DNA of 64,000 nt from Robiginitalea sediminis (GCF_002198115.1 NZ_NGNR01000002.1:291503-355502); one strand, 5' to 3'; numbered from the stretch's first letter, positions 18,084 through 27,249 are shown. Notes: generated from the letters alone by a model not told the origin. A program made the numbers and translations.

Positions 18084-21000
18084 CTAGCGTACCAGCAGCT
18101 TCGCCGTATACGAGTATTCAATCCCGTTTAATTTGACAACATAAAGCCCGCGGCTCAGGTTCCTGAGTCGGAGGGACGGCTCCCCGGACCCCACTTCCAG
18201 GGTTTCCATTTGTTTCAGGGTTCCCGCAGCAGTGTAGATTTCCACCTGATAGGTTCCTTCCTGTACATTGCTGAAGGCAATGTCCGCGTAAGGGGATGCA
18301 GGGTTAGGGGATATCTTCATTTGCTGGTCGTCATCCAGGATGGTCCCCCTTGCCAGGATTTCCGGCAGGGATACCTCCGGCCCTTCGGTCTCGGCCACCC
18401 GGATAAGGAAGGATTCGCTCGTTTCGCGCTTGCGGTCGCTCACGGTGGGGACTACCAGGGTAGCAGATGTAATTCCGGGAGCGAACTCCAGGGTTTCAGT
18501 TAAAGGGGCATAATCCGAGGGTTCCGTATCGATATCCTCGTAGACCAGCACCAGGTTGAGGGGTTGTTCCAGCGGGCGGTCCAGAATCACTTCAAATACA
18601 AGCTCACGACCCTCCACAGCTTCCGTATCGGACCCGCTGATACGCGCCATTGGGCTTTCCTCCCCGGGTTCTTCTTCCGGTTCCTCCCCGCCCGGGGGTT
18701 CCGGTACTGTGATTTGAGAAGAAGCCGTAAATCCGCCATCGGTGGTGCGAGCGGTGATGGTGGCCATGCCAGGGGAGAGGGCCGTGACCACCCCGGTAGC
18801 CGATACAGTGGCCACAGATTCATCCGAACTGCTCCAGCTCACCGAGGCATCGGTGGCATTATTGGGGGTTACCGTGGCATTCAGGGCCAGGGTTTCGCCT
18901 ATGGCTAACCCGGCACTTTCCGGGGTCACCTGTATGCCGGTAACGCCGATGGGTTCCTCCCCGGAGCCCGAATCGCACAAGGTTTCGGCCAGGCCCAGAT
19001 CCCGGGCAGCCTCGGCTTCCAGGCTCAGGGTCATCCGGTCTATCAGGTGGTGGTTAGACCGGCCCGATACCTGGAGGGTGTAGACCCCCGGGGTATCGAA
19101 TTCCACATAGATTTTATGCCCATCATTGTCGCTGGTGTTGGTAGACCAGGTCCAATTGATGGTACCGCTCAGGAAGACCTTAAACCAACCTTCCGACCCG
19201 GCTCCGTTAGGATTGGGTGTTTTCCCGGAACCAATGGGATATACCAGATGGCCATTCTGGTCTCCATAGAAATCATCGGCATCCGGAAAACGAAGCCAGC
19301 TGTCGTTGGATTCTGTGGAGTTGGTGCCTTCTCCCACCTTCGAGCGCCACTCAAAACGGTAGGTGCCCGGGGTATTGATTTTGATGGGCACATTGATCTG
19401 CCCGTTGCCCGGCGCATTGAAAAAGTTTCCACCGGTCCATTCGATATACCCGGAACCCGTATAGCCCTCGGCTGCGGTACGGGTCTGCCAGCCCGCTGCA
19501 AGGGGTAGATTCTCTGCTTCAATTATAAGCCTGCCGCCCTGTTCTTCGTAGGTAGCTTCACAAGCTCCGGAGCTTCCTCCGGAACCGCCTCCGCTGCCCT
19601 CGCCGGAATATTCCACCAAGACTACCCAGTCTTCATTTGCCGATTCCGGTGCTGTTCCGAGGCCCCGTACACCTCCTCCCTGAAGGGTGGCTTTGCTGCC
19701 GGTCCTTAAGCTTCCCCCGGTCCGCGGGTTAAACCACTTTACCGAAAAGGTGCCTGTGGTATTGCTCAGGTCCAGGTTGTCCGTACCTCCATTGGGCAGG
19801 TAAACCGCATAGGTGTTTCCCGGTTTGGCCAGGCAGTAAGAGGCGTTATTGGCCACCAGGTCGTCCCGGGATTCCATTTCCCAGAATGAGAGGTGAGTAT
19901 TGAAGAAATCCAAGGCTCTTTTGGCGTCTTCCCATTTGGTTTTGCGGCTCCTCCAGTCCTCTGCGGTGAGGTCGGTCTCCCCGGTCTGGTACCCGAAGTA
20001 ATACTCCACCCCGGCCCCGCCGGCCATCAGGGTACCCCAGAGCGTTTTATGGCGCACGGCTTTCCGGTTGTCGGCCTGGGTCCCTTTTTTGCCGGAGTAG
20101 GACGCATCCGCCGTTACCCCGGTCTGGGCATCCCCTTGTTCGTCATTAGTCACTACCCATGCTTTGCCGCTGTTACGCGAGTTTTCTATCCACCGTTTCA
20201 CATCCTTGTGGATGTCGTTGATCTGGATCTGGAGGGAAGGTCCGGTCAGGTCGCTCTCCCCCAACAGCGGCATATAGAGGTCATCCTGGTTCGACGGGTA
20301 GGAGTGCACTACAATATGGTGGTCATAGGGATCCAAGCCTTTGATATAGGAAGCATAGGCCTTAATCCGGTTGTTATTGGTATCCCCGAGTTCCTGGTAG
20401 AGGTCGTGTTCCTCTCCGAGGTTCCAGTTCAGGGCCAGGTGGTGCCCGAAGCGCGCGACCAGTTCCCTGTAGTAAAGCTTCCGGGTAGGGCCCAGGTCGC
20501 CCCCGTCCAGGAGCTGGTCGTTTTCGGTCTCCTGCGTCTTGAAATGCAGGAAAAGGCCTTTGCGCTGGGCATGACTGAACAGGATTTCCCATTGCTCCAG
20601 CTTGGAGACGTCATACCTCATGCGGTTTTCTTCGTCTTGACCCCCGGTGCCATCCAGGCCACTGTGGGTGGAAGAGGTCCAGGGCCAGACGTCTTTGCCA
20701 TCCCCGATAACGTTCATCGTGAGAAAGGACATGGCATTCATCCCCTTACCCGAAAGGTAGTTTACCGCCCCTATGAGCCCCTTCCCTTTTCCGTTTTTCC
20801 AGGTAGGGTCGCCGCTGTTCCAGTCGCCGGCATGGGGGGACCAGGTTTTACTCGGGACGGTATTGTCGAAATCCGAGGAGGCCAGCAGGTTCTCGGGGCT
20901 GTCTGCCCCCGCTTTCAGGAAATAGGTGCCGTCCCCTTCGAATCTCAGGTACCGGGTACCATTGTAGGAGAGCCTACCACGCCCCCTGAAATCCAGGGCG

Positions 21001-21440
21001 GATTTATCTGATGCCGCAATGCTCAGGGTCCCTGTGGTGCCATCGAAAAAGACCGGGGTTCCGGCACTTGGGTTGGCGTCTATTGCTATCTGGGGACCAT
21101 TTCGGAAGGAAATGGTATAGTTCCAGGTGCCCGTCTGGTCTGGAGTAAACCGCACTTCCCAGATGTTCCCTGTACTGCTGCCGGTCTGGGCGGCATTGCC
21201 GTCTGCGGCATAGAAGCCGGGCACGTTAAAGGTGCGCCCGTCAGGAGCGGTAAAAGTGGCTTCCAGGCGGTAATCCATAAAGGGGTTTACCTGGGCCACT
21301 TCGCTGGTTTGGGGGCCTTGGAATTGCAGGCGGACAGCATGCCAGCGTTTGGTTTCGCCCAGGATGGCAGACTGGGCCCGGAGGAAGGGTCCGGCCGCGA
21401 ACAGGCATGCAAAAAGCAGGAGGGTAGTTTTAATGCGCAT
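18084..21440 (-). CDS. Secreted DUF5060 glycoside-hydrolase-like protein with CBM, Big_2, Calx-beta and T9SS domains
   Basis: 1118 residues. Signal peptide 1-22; DUF5060 about 28-105; a TIM-barrel-like region about 150-520 with GMNAMSFLTMNV, ALNWNLGEEHD (Glu343/344) and WVVTNDEQGDA (Glu434), the likely catalytic acids; a small C-terminal sheet domain to about 612 (VYLPNGG, VKWFNPRTG) of the putative collagen-binding type; a Gly/Ser linker 613-625; a carbohydrate-binding-like module about 637-808; Big_2 about 831-912; an acidic Pro/Glu linker; Calx-beta about 930-1036; T9SS sorting domain 1042-1118 (KISPNPAS). By family it probably cleaves a polysaccharide at the cell surface; the substrate is unknown. 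The CBM-like module is closely related to the one in the gene at the left edge of the window. Confidence 0.85.
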   Translation of the reverse strand: MRIKTTLLLFACLFAAGPFLRAQSAILGETKRWHAVRLQFQGPQTSEVAQVNPFMDYRLEATFTAPDGRTFNVPGFYAADGNAAQTGSSTGNIWEVRFTPDQTGTWNYTISFRNGPQIAIDANPSAGTPVFFDGTTGTLSIAASDKSALDFRGRGRLSYNGTRYLRFEGDGTYFLKAGADSPENLLASSDFDNTVPSKTWSPHAGDWNSGDPTWKNGKGKGLIGAVNYLSGKGMNAMSFLTMNVIGDGKDVWPWTSSTHSGLDGTGGQDEENRMRYDVSKLEQWEILFSHAQRKGLFLHFKTQETENDQLLDGGDLGPTRKLYYRELVARFGHHLALNWNLGEEHDLYQELGDTNNNRIKAYASYIKGLDPYDHHIVVHSYPSNQDDLYMPLLGESDLTGPSLQIQINDIHKDVKRWIENSRNSGKAWVVTNDEQGDAQTGVTADASYSGKKGTQADNRKAVRHKTLWGTLMAGGAGVEYYFGYQTGETDLTAEDWRSRKTKWEDAKRALDFFNTHLSFWEMESRDDLVANNASYCLAKPGNTYAVYLPNGGTDNLDLSNTTGTFSVKWFNPRTGGSLRTGSKATLQGGGVRGLGTAPESANEDWVVLVEYSGEGSGGGSGGSSGACEATYEEQGGRLIIEAENLPLAAGWQTRTAAEGYTGSGYIEWTGGNFFNAPGNGQINVPIKINTPGTYRFEWRSKVGEGTNSTESNDSWLRFPDADDFYGDQNGHLVYPIGSGKTPNPNGAGSEGWFKVFLSGTINWTWSTNTSDNDGHKIYVEFDTPGVYTLQVSGRSNHHLIDRMTLSLEAEAARDLGLAETLCDSGSGEEPIGVTGIQVTPESAGLAIGETLALNATVTPNNATDASVSWSSSDESVATVSATGVVTALSPGMATITARTTDGGFTASSQITVPEPPGGEEPEEEPGEESPMARISGSDTEAVEGRELVFEVILDRPLEQPLNLVLVYEDIDTEPSDYAPLTETLEFAPGITSATLVVPTVSDRKRETSESFLIRVAETEGPEVSLPEILARGTILDDDQQMKISPNPASPYADIAFSNVQEGTYQVEIYTAAGTLKQMETLEVGSGEPSLRLRNLSRGLYVVKLNGIEYSYTAKLLVR

Positions 21441-21695
21441 AAGTAGGTTTTAATCGTTCTTCATAACACCCCTGGGGGTGTGCTCCCGATCTGCCATTAA
21501 ATAGGAAGGTGTGCCTTTGTACCCTGGATTTGGGAGTCAGGGCTTTCGGTCAACCGGCGTTTTACCGAAGGGGTAATCGACGCCTCTCCTTATTTCAATT
21601 CGGTAAGATTGGGACTCTAAACATACGGTACGAACGCGTAAATCCGATCAAATCATCGATTTTTTCGATGAAATGCATAAAATTGACAGAGGTCT

Positions 21696-22361
21696 TTAAA
21701 TCCGGCCCACTTTGAGCAGTTGCGGAAGGGTGAAGATTCCCTTGGCCCGGAGCATGGGGATCAAATGCAAAAAGGCCAGGGCGGTGATATGGGCATCCCC
21801 CAGGGCGGTATGCCGATCCTTGGCCGAGAGGTTGAATTCCGCGGCCAGGTCGTCCAGGGTGTACCGGTCCCGCCTTTTAAGAAGCGGACTCTTAATTCGG
21901 GTTTGTCGGTACAGGAGTTCGGTGTCCAGGAAGGGGTTGGTTATTCTGGGCAGGCCCCACCTGAAACACGCGGCCTGCAGCATCTCCCGGTCGAAGCCTA
22001 CGTGGTGCCCTACCAGGATGGCTCCGTCTATGCTTTCCCTGAACGCCAGTAACGCCTCTTTTTCGGGGATGCGCGCGTGGGGCCCTTCTTTCAGAATCCC
22101 GTGGATGGGTACCGAACGGTGGTCGAAGACCTCCTGGCTTAGAAACCATTCCTGACCTTCCCCTACCCGGATGCGCCCATTTTGAAGGGGCAGGATCCCG
22201 AGGCTCAGGATGCGGTCGCGGATGGGTTCCAGTCCTGTGGTTTCGGTATCCACTACCACAAACCGCTGTCCGGTAATACCTTGTGGGCCTGCCGATGCGT
22301 CTTTATGCCAAAGCGATCGAAACAGCCCTCTTGCCTGCTCCAGGGGTCCTTTATCTACCAT
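21696..22361 (-). CDS. 3'-5' exonuclease, DnaQ/PolC-epsilon type (DEDDh)
   Basis: The 221-residue protein has ExoI motif VVVDTETTG (about residues 35-43), an ExoII region with LVGHHVGFDREML, and ExoIII with HTALGDAHITA, giving the DEDDh set. It probably proof-reads or trims DNA or RNA 3' ends, but no polymerase domain is attached. Its first codons overlap the last 7 nt of the DUF294 gene, so the two are translated together; the same pairing is known in other bacteria, often near acetate uptake genes, which are absent here. Confidence 0.88.
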   Translation of the reverse strand: MVDKGPLEQARGLFRSLWHKDASAGPQGITGQRFVVVDTETTGLEPIRDRILSLGILPLQNGRIRVGEGQEWFLSQEVFDHRSVPIHGILKEGPHARIPEKEALLAFRESIDGAILVGHHVGFDREMLQAACFRWGLPRITNPFLDTELLYRQTRIKSPLLKRRDRYTLDDLAAEFNLSAKDRHTALGDAHITALAFLHLIPMLRAKGIFTLPQLLKVGRI

Positions 22362-24271
22362 CCGGTTTTCAATTTAAACCTGAGGGCAACAAGGTCCTGC
22401 AGTTCCTTGATAGCCCTGAAACTTCGCTTCAATTTCATTTTCTCTTCCTTACTGAGGCCGTCCAGACGTATATAGCGACCGGAATCCCCACTTTGAAGGC
22501 CCTGGAGGGTCCTGAATTTAAGCAGGGCCTTGGTGGCATAACTACAGGACAGGTATAGCTCCCGGTTGGGGGCATCCAGCTCTGCCAGTTTTTCGAACCG
22601 CGCTGCAGTATTGTTGATCCCCCGCACCCGGTGGGAGAGGATCAGGACCCGGGCCCCGTCGGTAAGAGGGAGGAGCGCCCGGTGCTTGAGGTCGAAGCTG
22701 TCTTTGTGTTCCCCGTCCTGTTCCAGCAGGAATTGCCTGAAGAACCCCGTAGGGGAGGGGTTTTGCAGCGCCCCTTGCGCCAGCTCGCGCAGGAATGCTG
22801 CATGGGAGTCGGCCCGTTCGAAAATATAGTCGGACAATGCCCGTACCAGGGCCTCGTCTCCATAAGTATAATTGAAGTCGAAGAAAATGGAGGAGAGCAG
22901 GACCGATTCGTTGTTGGGGTCCTTCATCCAACCCGAGATGCGTTTCTTCCACCGGCTCAGGCTCATGCACCAGTCCGGGTTGGAAGCCATCATTTCCGCA
23001 GGGCAGTATGCATACCCGATTTTGCGCAACCCTTTATTTACGCGCCCGGCCAGATCCTGGAAATAGGACGTCACTTCCGGAAGGTCTGCCTCGGGGACAT
23101 CGGCAAAAACCAGAGCGTTGTCCTGGTCGGTTTGCAGCAGCTGCTCCCCACGACCCTGGCTGCCAAGGGCCATCCACGCAAAGGGCACCGGGGGTTCCCC
23201 GGTTTTTTCCAGGGCCAGGGCAATGACCTGCTTCATGCAGGCATCGTTTATCTCGCTGATGATCTTCATGGTTAGCGCCATGGACACATTGTTCCTCAGG
23301 TAGCGTTCCAGGAGGGCTGTGGCGCGGCTGCGCACCGCCCGGAGCTGCTTTATCTGCCTGCTGCGGGAAATAGCCCGCATCAGGACCTCCGGGTTCTGGC
23401 CCATGGCAAGCAGCAGGTCGTGTTTGCTGAGGATTCCCACTACGGGGCTCTGAGGGGTTCCGTCCCGGGTGAGGCACAGGTGCCCGATCCGGCTTTTCAT
23501 CATGGCCAACTGGGCCTGGGTAAATGTAATCTCGGCCGGGTAGGTCAGCACCGGTTGGGTCATAATCCGTTTGGCCGGGGCATCTGTTGGAAATTGCCCG
23601 CTGACGATTTGGGTACGCAAATCCCTATCGGTGATAATCCCCACAGGCAAGTCATTCTCCAGTACCACTACCGAACCCACCTGCTTGCGGGTCATAAGGG
23701 CAGCTACTTCCCGGGCTTCTGTCTCCGGGCTGCAACTCACCAGTTTCCGGCGGGTAGCCAAGGGGAGCAGGGCGGGCATTTCGGCAGGGGAGGCGATGTC
23801 TGTATGCCCGAAACCGGTACTGACCAGGCTCCCGCCATGCTGCCTGGCGTAAGGGTTCCGGGTATTGGAGGCAAAACTTTCAATAAGGAAGTTGCCGACC
23901 TCTTCGTAAGAGGTCACTAATGGACGGAAGGCCGCTATGGGGATGGCGTACAGGATACTGTCCTCCCGGGTACGCGCTTCCATCCGGTAGGAGTCCCCCG
24001 CCATGAGCGGGCGCAACCCGAAGACGTCTCCTTCGTCGCAGATGTCTGCCAGCGCTCCCGTTCCGGGGTTGCGGAGTTCTACGGCACCCCGGTGCACCAC
24101 ATAAAAAAAGGCGTGGGTAGGATCGTCTTTCCGGAACAGGGTTTGCCGTTTTTCCCGGTAAAGGATATCGGTCTGTTCCGATAGGTTAAGCAGGTCCCGC
24201 TCGGTAAGTTCGTTGAACGGGGGGTAACGCCCCAGGAAATCCGCCACCCGTGCGGCAATACGGTTGCTCAT
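22355..24271 (-). CDS. Cyclic-nucleotide-binding / CBS / DUF294 nucleotidyltransferase-like protein
   Basis: The 638-residue cytoplasmic protein has a cNMP-binding fold (about 20-135, with LFRKDDPTHAFFYVVHRGAVEL and GDVFGLRPLM), two CBS domains (about 170-290, with VGSVVVLENDLPVGIITDRDL and VVGILSKHDLL), a DUF294 nucleotidyltransferase-like domain related to GlnD (GSQGRGEQLLQTDQD; Asp382 and Asp384 keep the DxD metal pair), and DUF294_C. It looks like a sensor that joins a nucleotide ligand to a transferase, but the target is not known. It overlaps the downstream exonuclease gene by 7 nt. Confidence 0.87.
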   Translation of the reverse strand: MSNRIAARVADFLGRYPPFNELTERDLLNLSEQTDILYREKRQTLFRKDDPTHAFFYVVHRGAVELRNPGTGALADICDEGDVFGLRPLMAGDSYRMEARTREDSILYAIPIAAFRPLVTSYEEVGNFLIESFASNTRNPYARQHGGSLVSTGFGHTDIASPAEMPALLPLATRRKLVSCSPETEAREVAALMTRKQVGSVVVLENDLPVGIITDRDLRTQIVSGQFPTDAPAKRIMTQPVLTYPAEITFTQAQLAMMKSRIGHLCLTRDGTPQSPVVGILSKHDLLLAMGQNPEVLMRAISRSRQIKQLRAVRSRATALLERYLRNNVSMALTMKIISEINDACMKQVIALALEKTGEPPVPFAWMALGSQGRGEQLLQTDQDNALVFADVPEADLPEVTSYFQDLAGRVNKGLRKIGYAYCPAEMMASNPDWCMSLSRWKKRISGWMKDPNNESVLLSSIFFDFNYTYGDEALVRALSDYIFERADSHAAFLRELAQGALQNPSPTGFFRQFLLEQDGEHKDSFDLKHRALLPLTDGARVLILSHRVRGINNTAARFEKLAELDAPNRELYLSCSYATKALLKFRTLQGLQSGDSGRYIRLDGLSKEEKMKLKRSFRAIKELQDLVALRFKLKTGW

Positions 24272-24369
24272 AAACCTGCTTTTATGTAAAATTACGATAT
24301 AAAGGGTTATACCCCATGGGCATGGTTGGCCGCTGCAAGCCCGCCATCCCCCTGAAATTCGGAAACGAA

Positions 24370-25122
24370 ATGGATTGGAACTATTCTGGAAAAGTTGTCC
24401 TTGTCACCGGGGCCACCAGCGGCATGGGCAAAGCCGTGGCCGAAGCCTTTGCCCGGGCCGGAGCGAATGTGGTTTTATCGGGCCGGGACGAAGCCCGGGG
24501 AAAAGCCCTGGAGGAACAATTGCCCAACAGCATTTTTATTCCAGGGGATGTCAGTGCCCCCCACACCAACGCCCAGCTGGTGGAAGCGGCACTCTCCCGC
24601 TTTGGAGGTCTCGATGTGATATCGCTCAATGCCGGGGTGCTGGGCATTGGGTCGGCGGTAGACGCCCCTCTGGAGGTATGGGAGCAGACCCTCAACACCA
24701 ACCTGAGCGCCATTTTTTACATAGCCAAATATGCCATGCCGGAGCTGAGTAAAAACCCCGGGACTTCTATGGTTATTAATGCTTCCATTGCAGCCTTTAA
24801 AAGTTTTCCCAACCACCCGGCCTATTGCGCCTCCAAGGCGGGGGCCGTGGCCCTGGCCAAACAGTTGGCCCTGGATTATGGGCCTGCCGTACGGGTCAAT
24901 GCCATATGTCCCGGGCCTGTGGATACGCCCTTGCTATGGGAATCCGCAGCGGCATTTCCGGATCCAAAAACCGCCGTCGAAAAGGCGGGGAAGGCCACCC
25001 TGATGAAACGATTGGGCACCCCGGAAGATGTGGCAAAGCTAACCCTCTTCCTGGCATCTGACCAGGCTTCCTGGATGACGGGGTCAGCGGTTACGCTGGA
25101 TGGGGGGATTCTGAATAAATAA
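24370..25122 (+). CDS. SDR-family NAD(P)-dependent oxidoreductase
   Basis: The 250-residue classical short-chain dehydrogenase has the cofactor motif TGATSGMGKA, NAG (LNAGVLG), the catalytic Ser in INASIAAF, an intact YCASK Tyr/Lys pair, and the C-terminal SWMTGSAVTLDGG common to FabG-like enzymes. Substrate is unknown. ATG 24370 (MDWNYSGKVVLV) is preferred to an upstream start at 24316 because the SDR fold begins there. A terminator follows the stop. Confidence 0.9.
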   Translation: MDWNYSGKVVLVTGATSGMGKAVAEAFARAGANVVLSGRDEARGKALEEQLPNSIFIPGDVSAPHTNAQLVEAALSRFGGLDVISLNAGVLGIGSAVDAPLEVWEQTLNTNLSAIFYIAKYAMPELSKNPGTSMVINASIAAFKSFPNHPAYCASKAGAVALAKQLALDYGPAVRVNAICPGPVDTPLLWESAAAFPDPKTAVEKAGKATLMKRLGTPEDVAKLTLFLASDQASWMTGSAVTLDGGILNK

Positions 25123-25124
25123 AA

Positions 25125-25155
25125 AAAAGCCGCCCTTTGTTGGGACGGCTTTTTG
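25125..25155 (+). terminator. Rho-independent terminator of the SDR gene
   Basis: A-rich AAAGCCGcCC pairs with GGGACGGCTTTTT (one mismatch) around a TTTGTT loop, followed by a T run. It starts 2 nt after the stop. The Met tRNA on the opposite strand ends 7 nt beyond, and the A run gives it a T tract too. Confidence 0.8.
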
Positions 25156-25161
25156 CTGGCG

Positions 25162-25235
25162 TAGCGAGAGGGAGACTTGAACTCCCGACCTCAGGGTTAT
25201 GAATCCTGCGCTCTAACCACCTGAGCTACCTCGCC
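25162..25235 (-). tRNA. tRNA-Met (CAT anticodon)
   Basis: On the minus strand GGCGAGG opens the acceptor stem, GCTCAGGTGGTTAGAGC forms the D arm, the anticodon loop is TTCATAA (CAT), and GGGAG-TTCAAGT-CTCCC forms the T arm; the acceptor closes with TCTCGCT and discriminator A. The acceptor has G-U pairs at both ends, and no CCA is encoded. The D arm and acceptor suggest elongator Met; a lysidine-modified Ile-CAU cannot be excluded by eye. Confidence 0.93.
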
Positions 25236-25373
25236 ATGTGTGCTGAAAGCGGCTGCAAATATAATTTTTTATTCACGTACGGTCAAGATTTGACGGTATA
25301 AAAGTTTTTCCGATTTATTTTTTAATCATACATAAAATGATATATTGCCCGAAAGTAAAACGGCCGCAAGCCC

Positions 25374-25757
25374 ATGGACGATAAGGTAAAATTCGAACTG
25401 GAATTCGTAATCCAATCTTCCCCCCAGTTACTGTTTCAGTACCTCGCCACCCCCAGCGGGTTGTCCGAGTGGTTTGCCGATAACGTGAATTCCAGGGGAG
25501 AGCGTTTTATGTTTATCTGGGATGGGGCAGAGGAAGTGGCCCGGATGCTCAAGCGAAAAACCGACGAATTCGTTCGCTTTGCCTGGGAATCTGCCGAGGA
25601 CGGCACCTACTTCGAGATGCGGATCATTGTGGATGAGATCACAAGCGACGTATCCCTCTTTATTACCGATTTTGCCGAGGAAGACGAACTGGAGGAAGCC
25701 CGGATGCTCTGGGAAAACCAGGTGTCTGACCTCAAACAGATTATCGGGTCTTCCTAA
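25374..25757 (+). CDS. START-like / SRPBCC domain protein
   Basis: A 127-residue protein with the SRPBCC helix-grip pattern: KFELEFVIQSSPQLLFQYLATPSGLSEWFAD in the first part, a central sheet (RFMFIWDGAEEVARM, DEFVRFAWE, YFEMRII) and a long C-terminal helix (EARMLWENQVSDLKQII). It resembles AHSA1-like proteins widespread in Bacteroidota with no known ligand. The 138 bp upstream, between the Met tRNA and this start, is AT-rich and shows no clear gene. Confidence 0.82.
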   Translation: MDDKVKFELEFVIQSSPQLLFQYLATPSGLSEWFADNVNSRGERFMFIWDGAEEVARMLKRKTDEFVRFAWESAEDGTYFEMRIIVDEITSDVSLFITDFAEEDELEEARMLWENQVSDLKQIIGSS

Positions 25758-25771
25758 AGCCCGGAGTGTCG

Positions 25772-25779
25772 TATCTTTG
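25772..25779 (+). promoter_or_regulatory. Putative -7 box for the aminotransferase-IV homologue
   Basis: TATCTTTG matches TAnnTTTG exactly and lies 20 nt before ATG 25800. A small CCGC/GCGG stem (CCGCCTAAATGCGG) follows in the short leader. It argues for a start at 25800 rather than 25788. Confidence 0.5.
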
Positions 25780-25799
25780 CCGCCTAAATGCGGCATCCC

Positions 25800-26639
25800 A
25801 TGGTCAATTTTAACGGGGACCTTTTACCCGAAACTTCCCATTTTGCGAACCATACCCACAGGGGCCTTCGCTACGGCGATGCGCTTTCCGAACCGGTGCG
25901 CTATACCGGGCAGGAGCTTCTCTTCTGGGAGGATCACTACTTTGCACTGATGGCCGGAATGCGGCAGCTCCGCATGGAAATACCCATGGCCTTTACGCCG
26001 GAATACCTGCAGGAGCAAATCGGCAATACCCTGAAGGCCAATGGCCTGGATAGCAAATCAGCTGAGGTAACCCTTACGGTGGTCCGCCGGGGCGAACCTC
26101 AGACTGCCGGTCATACGGTGGACTTCCTGATCGAAACCATACTTCTGGAGACGGTACCCTACACCTCCGGTTCTGGAACCTGCCGGGCCGACATCTACAA
26201 GGATTACCTCCTGCCTTCCGGCAGCCTGTGGGCCTTGTCTCACCACAACCGGCTCATCGAGGTCCTGGCGGGGATTTATACACGAGAGAACGGGTGGGAC
26301 ACCTGCGTAATGCTCAACGACCGGAAGGAAGTGGTAAAGACCCTGGAAGGCGTCCTGTTCCTGCGCCAGGGAACTGCGCTTAAAACCCCGGGCCCATCGG
26401 GTGGGGCGCCGGATTGTGTTCTGAAAAAGAAGCTGGAAGGCATGGTTCGGAAAGATGGCCAGTATAAGTGGGAAGCGGGGGCTATTTCCCCTTTCGACCT
26501 TCAGAAGGCCGATGAACTTTTTGCCCTGCACCCGGTACAGGGCTTACAAAGTATTACGGATTACAGGAAAGCAACGTTCCAAACCGACGCGGCAAGACAC
26601 CTGACCGCCTTGCTCAACCAGGAGGCGGGGCTCAGTTAA
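25800..26639 (+). CDS. Aminotransferase class IV homologue lacking the PLP-binding lysine
   Basis: 279 residues from MVNFNGDLLPE. The fold markers of the BCAT / aminodeoxychorismate-lyase family are clear: RGLRYGDAL near the N-terminus, EDHYFALMAGMRQLRM, and VLAGIYTRENGWDTCVMLND. However the Schiff-base lysine position (LKHLNRL in E. coli PabC) reads LSHHNRL here, with Ser147 (codon TCT, 26238-26240); the Glu and Asn of the PabC-type ExxxxNLF motif are Lys and Val (KTLEGVLF); and the usual GDALFET is GDALSEP. The protein is full length, so it is not an obvious pseudogene, but it is unlikely to be a normal PLP transaminase. Its stop overlaps the convergent yqgE gene. Confidence 0.8.
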   Translation: MVNFNGDLLPETSHFANHTHRGLRYGDALSEPVRYTGQELLFWEDHYFALMAGMRQLRMEIPMAFTPEYLQEQIGNTLKANGLDSKSAEVTLTVVRRGEPQTAGHTVDFLIETILLETVPYTSGSGTCRADIYKDYLLPSGSLWALSHHNRLIEVLAGIYTRENGWDTCVMLNDRKEVVKTLEGVLFLRQGTALKTPGPSGGAPDCVLKKKLEGMVRKDGQYKWEAGAISPFDLQKADELFALHPVQGLQSITDYRKATFQTDAARHLTALLNQEAGLS

Positions 26640-27192
26640 GGCTTGGGTTTTCCGGGGCGTTGGACCAGAGGAGGTAATCCCCGCCCAATTCCATCATTTT
26701 CTCTTTCCAGAAGGCCTGGGTGGAGCGCCGGATAATATCGCTTTCGTATTCGTTGGGGACCACAATCCAGGATTTGGAGAGGAGTTCCTGGTCCAGTTGG
26801 AGGGAAGCCCACCCGGAATAGCCCAGGAAAAAGCGGATGTCGTTCTGGGAAATCTTGTGCTGGTTAATCAGGGATACGGTAATCTCAAAATCGCCCCCCC
26901 AATAAATCCCGTCCGAAATTTCGATGGAATTGGTAATGAGGTGGGGGACCTTGTGGATGAAATACAGGTTGTCCTGTTCCACCGGCCCGCCATTGTATAC
27001 CGGAAAAGGAACGTGGACCTCTTCCACCAGGTCAGTCATGCTGTAGTTCAGGGGTTTGTTCAGGATAAAACCTACGGAACCTTCCTCGTTGTGCTCTGCG
27101 AGCAACACCACGGAACGGTTAAAGGAAACATCGCCGGTGAGGGCGGGTTCGGCTATAAGCAGCTTCCCTTTTTTAGGTTTTACTCCTAACAT
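26632..27192 (-). CDS. YqgE/AlgH family protein
   Basis: The 186-residue protein has the family's KGKLLIAEPALTGDVSFNRSVVLL start, GSVGFILNKPLN, VYNGGPVEQDNLYFIH, and RFFLGYSGWASLQLDQEL, spread over the whole length as expected. AlgH was first linked to alginate regulation in Pseudomonas, but the biochemical function is unknown. It converges with the aminotransferase homologue, overlapping it by 8 nt. Confidence 0.93.
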   Translation of the reverse strand: MLGVKPKKGKLLIAEPALTGDVSFNRSVVLLAEHNEEGSVGFILNKPLNYSMTDLVEEVHVPFPVYNGGPVEQDNLYFIHKVPHLITNSIEISDGIYWGGDFEITVSLINQHKISQNDIRFFLGYSGWASLQLDQELLSKSWIVVPNEYESDIIRRSTQAFWKEKMMELGGDYLLWSNAPENPSLN

Positions 27193-27249
27193 ACATTTCT
27201 CCTTACCAACCTAAAATAGGACAAATCCGCTAATTGGCCAAGGGTGGAC

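Noticed and set aside
19893..21011. 372-codon plus-strand frame opposite the DUF5060 gene
   Set aside because: Antisense shadow of a clear coding gene.
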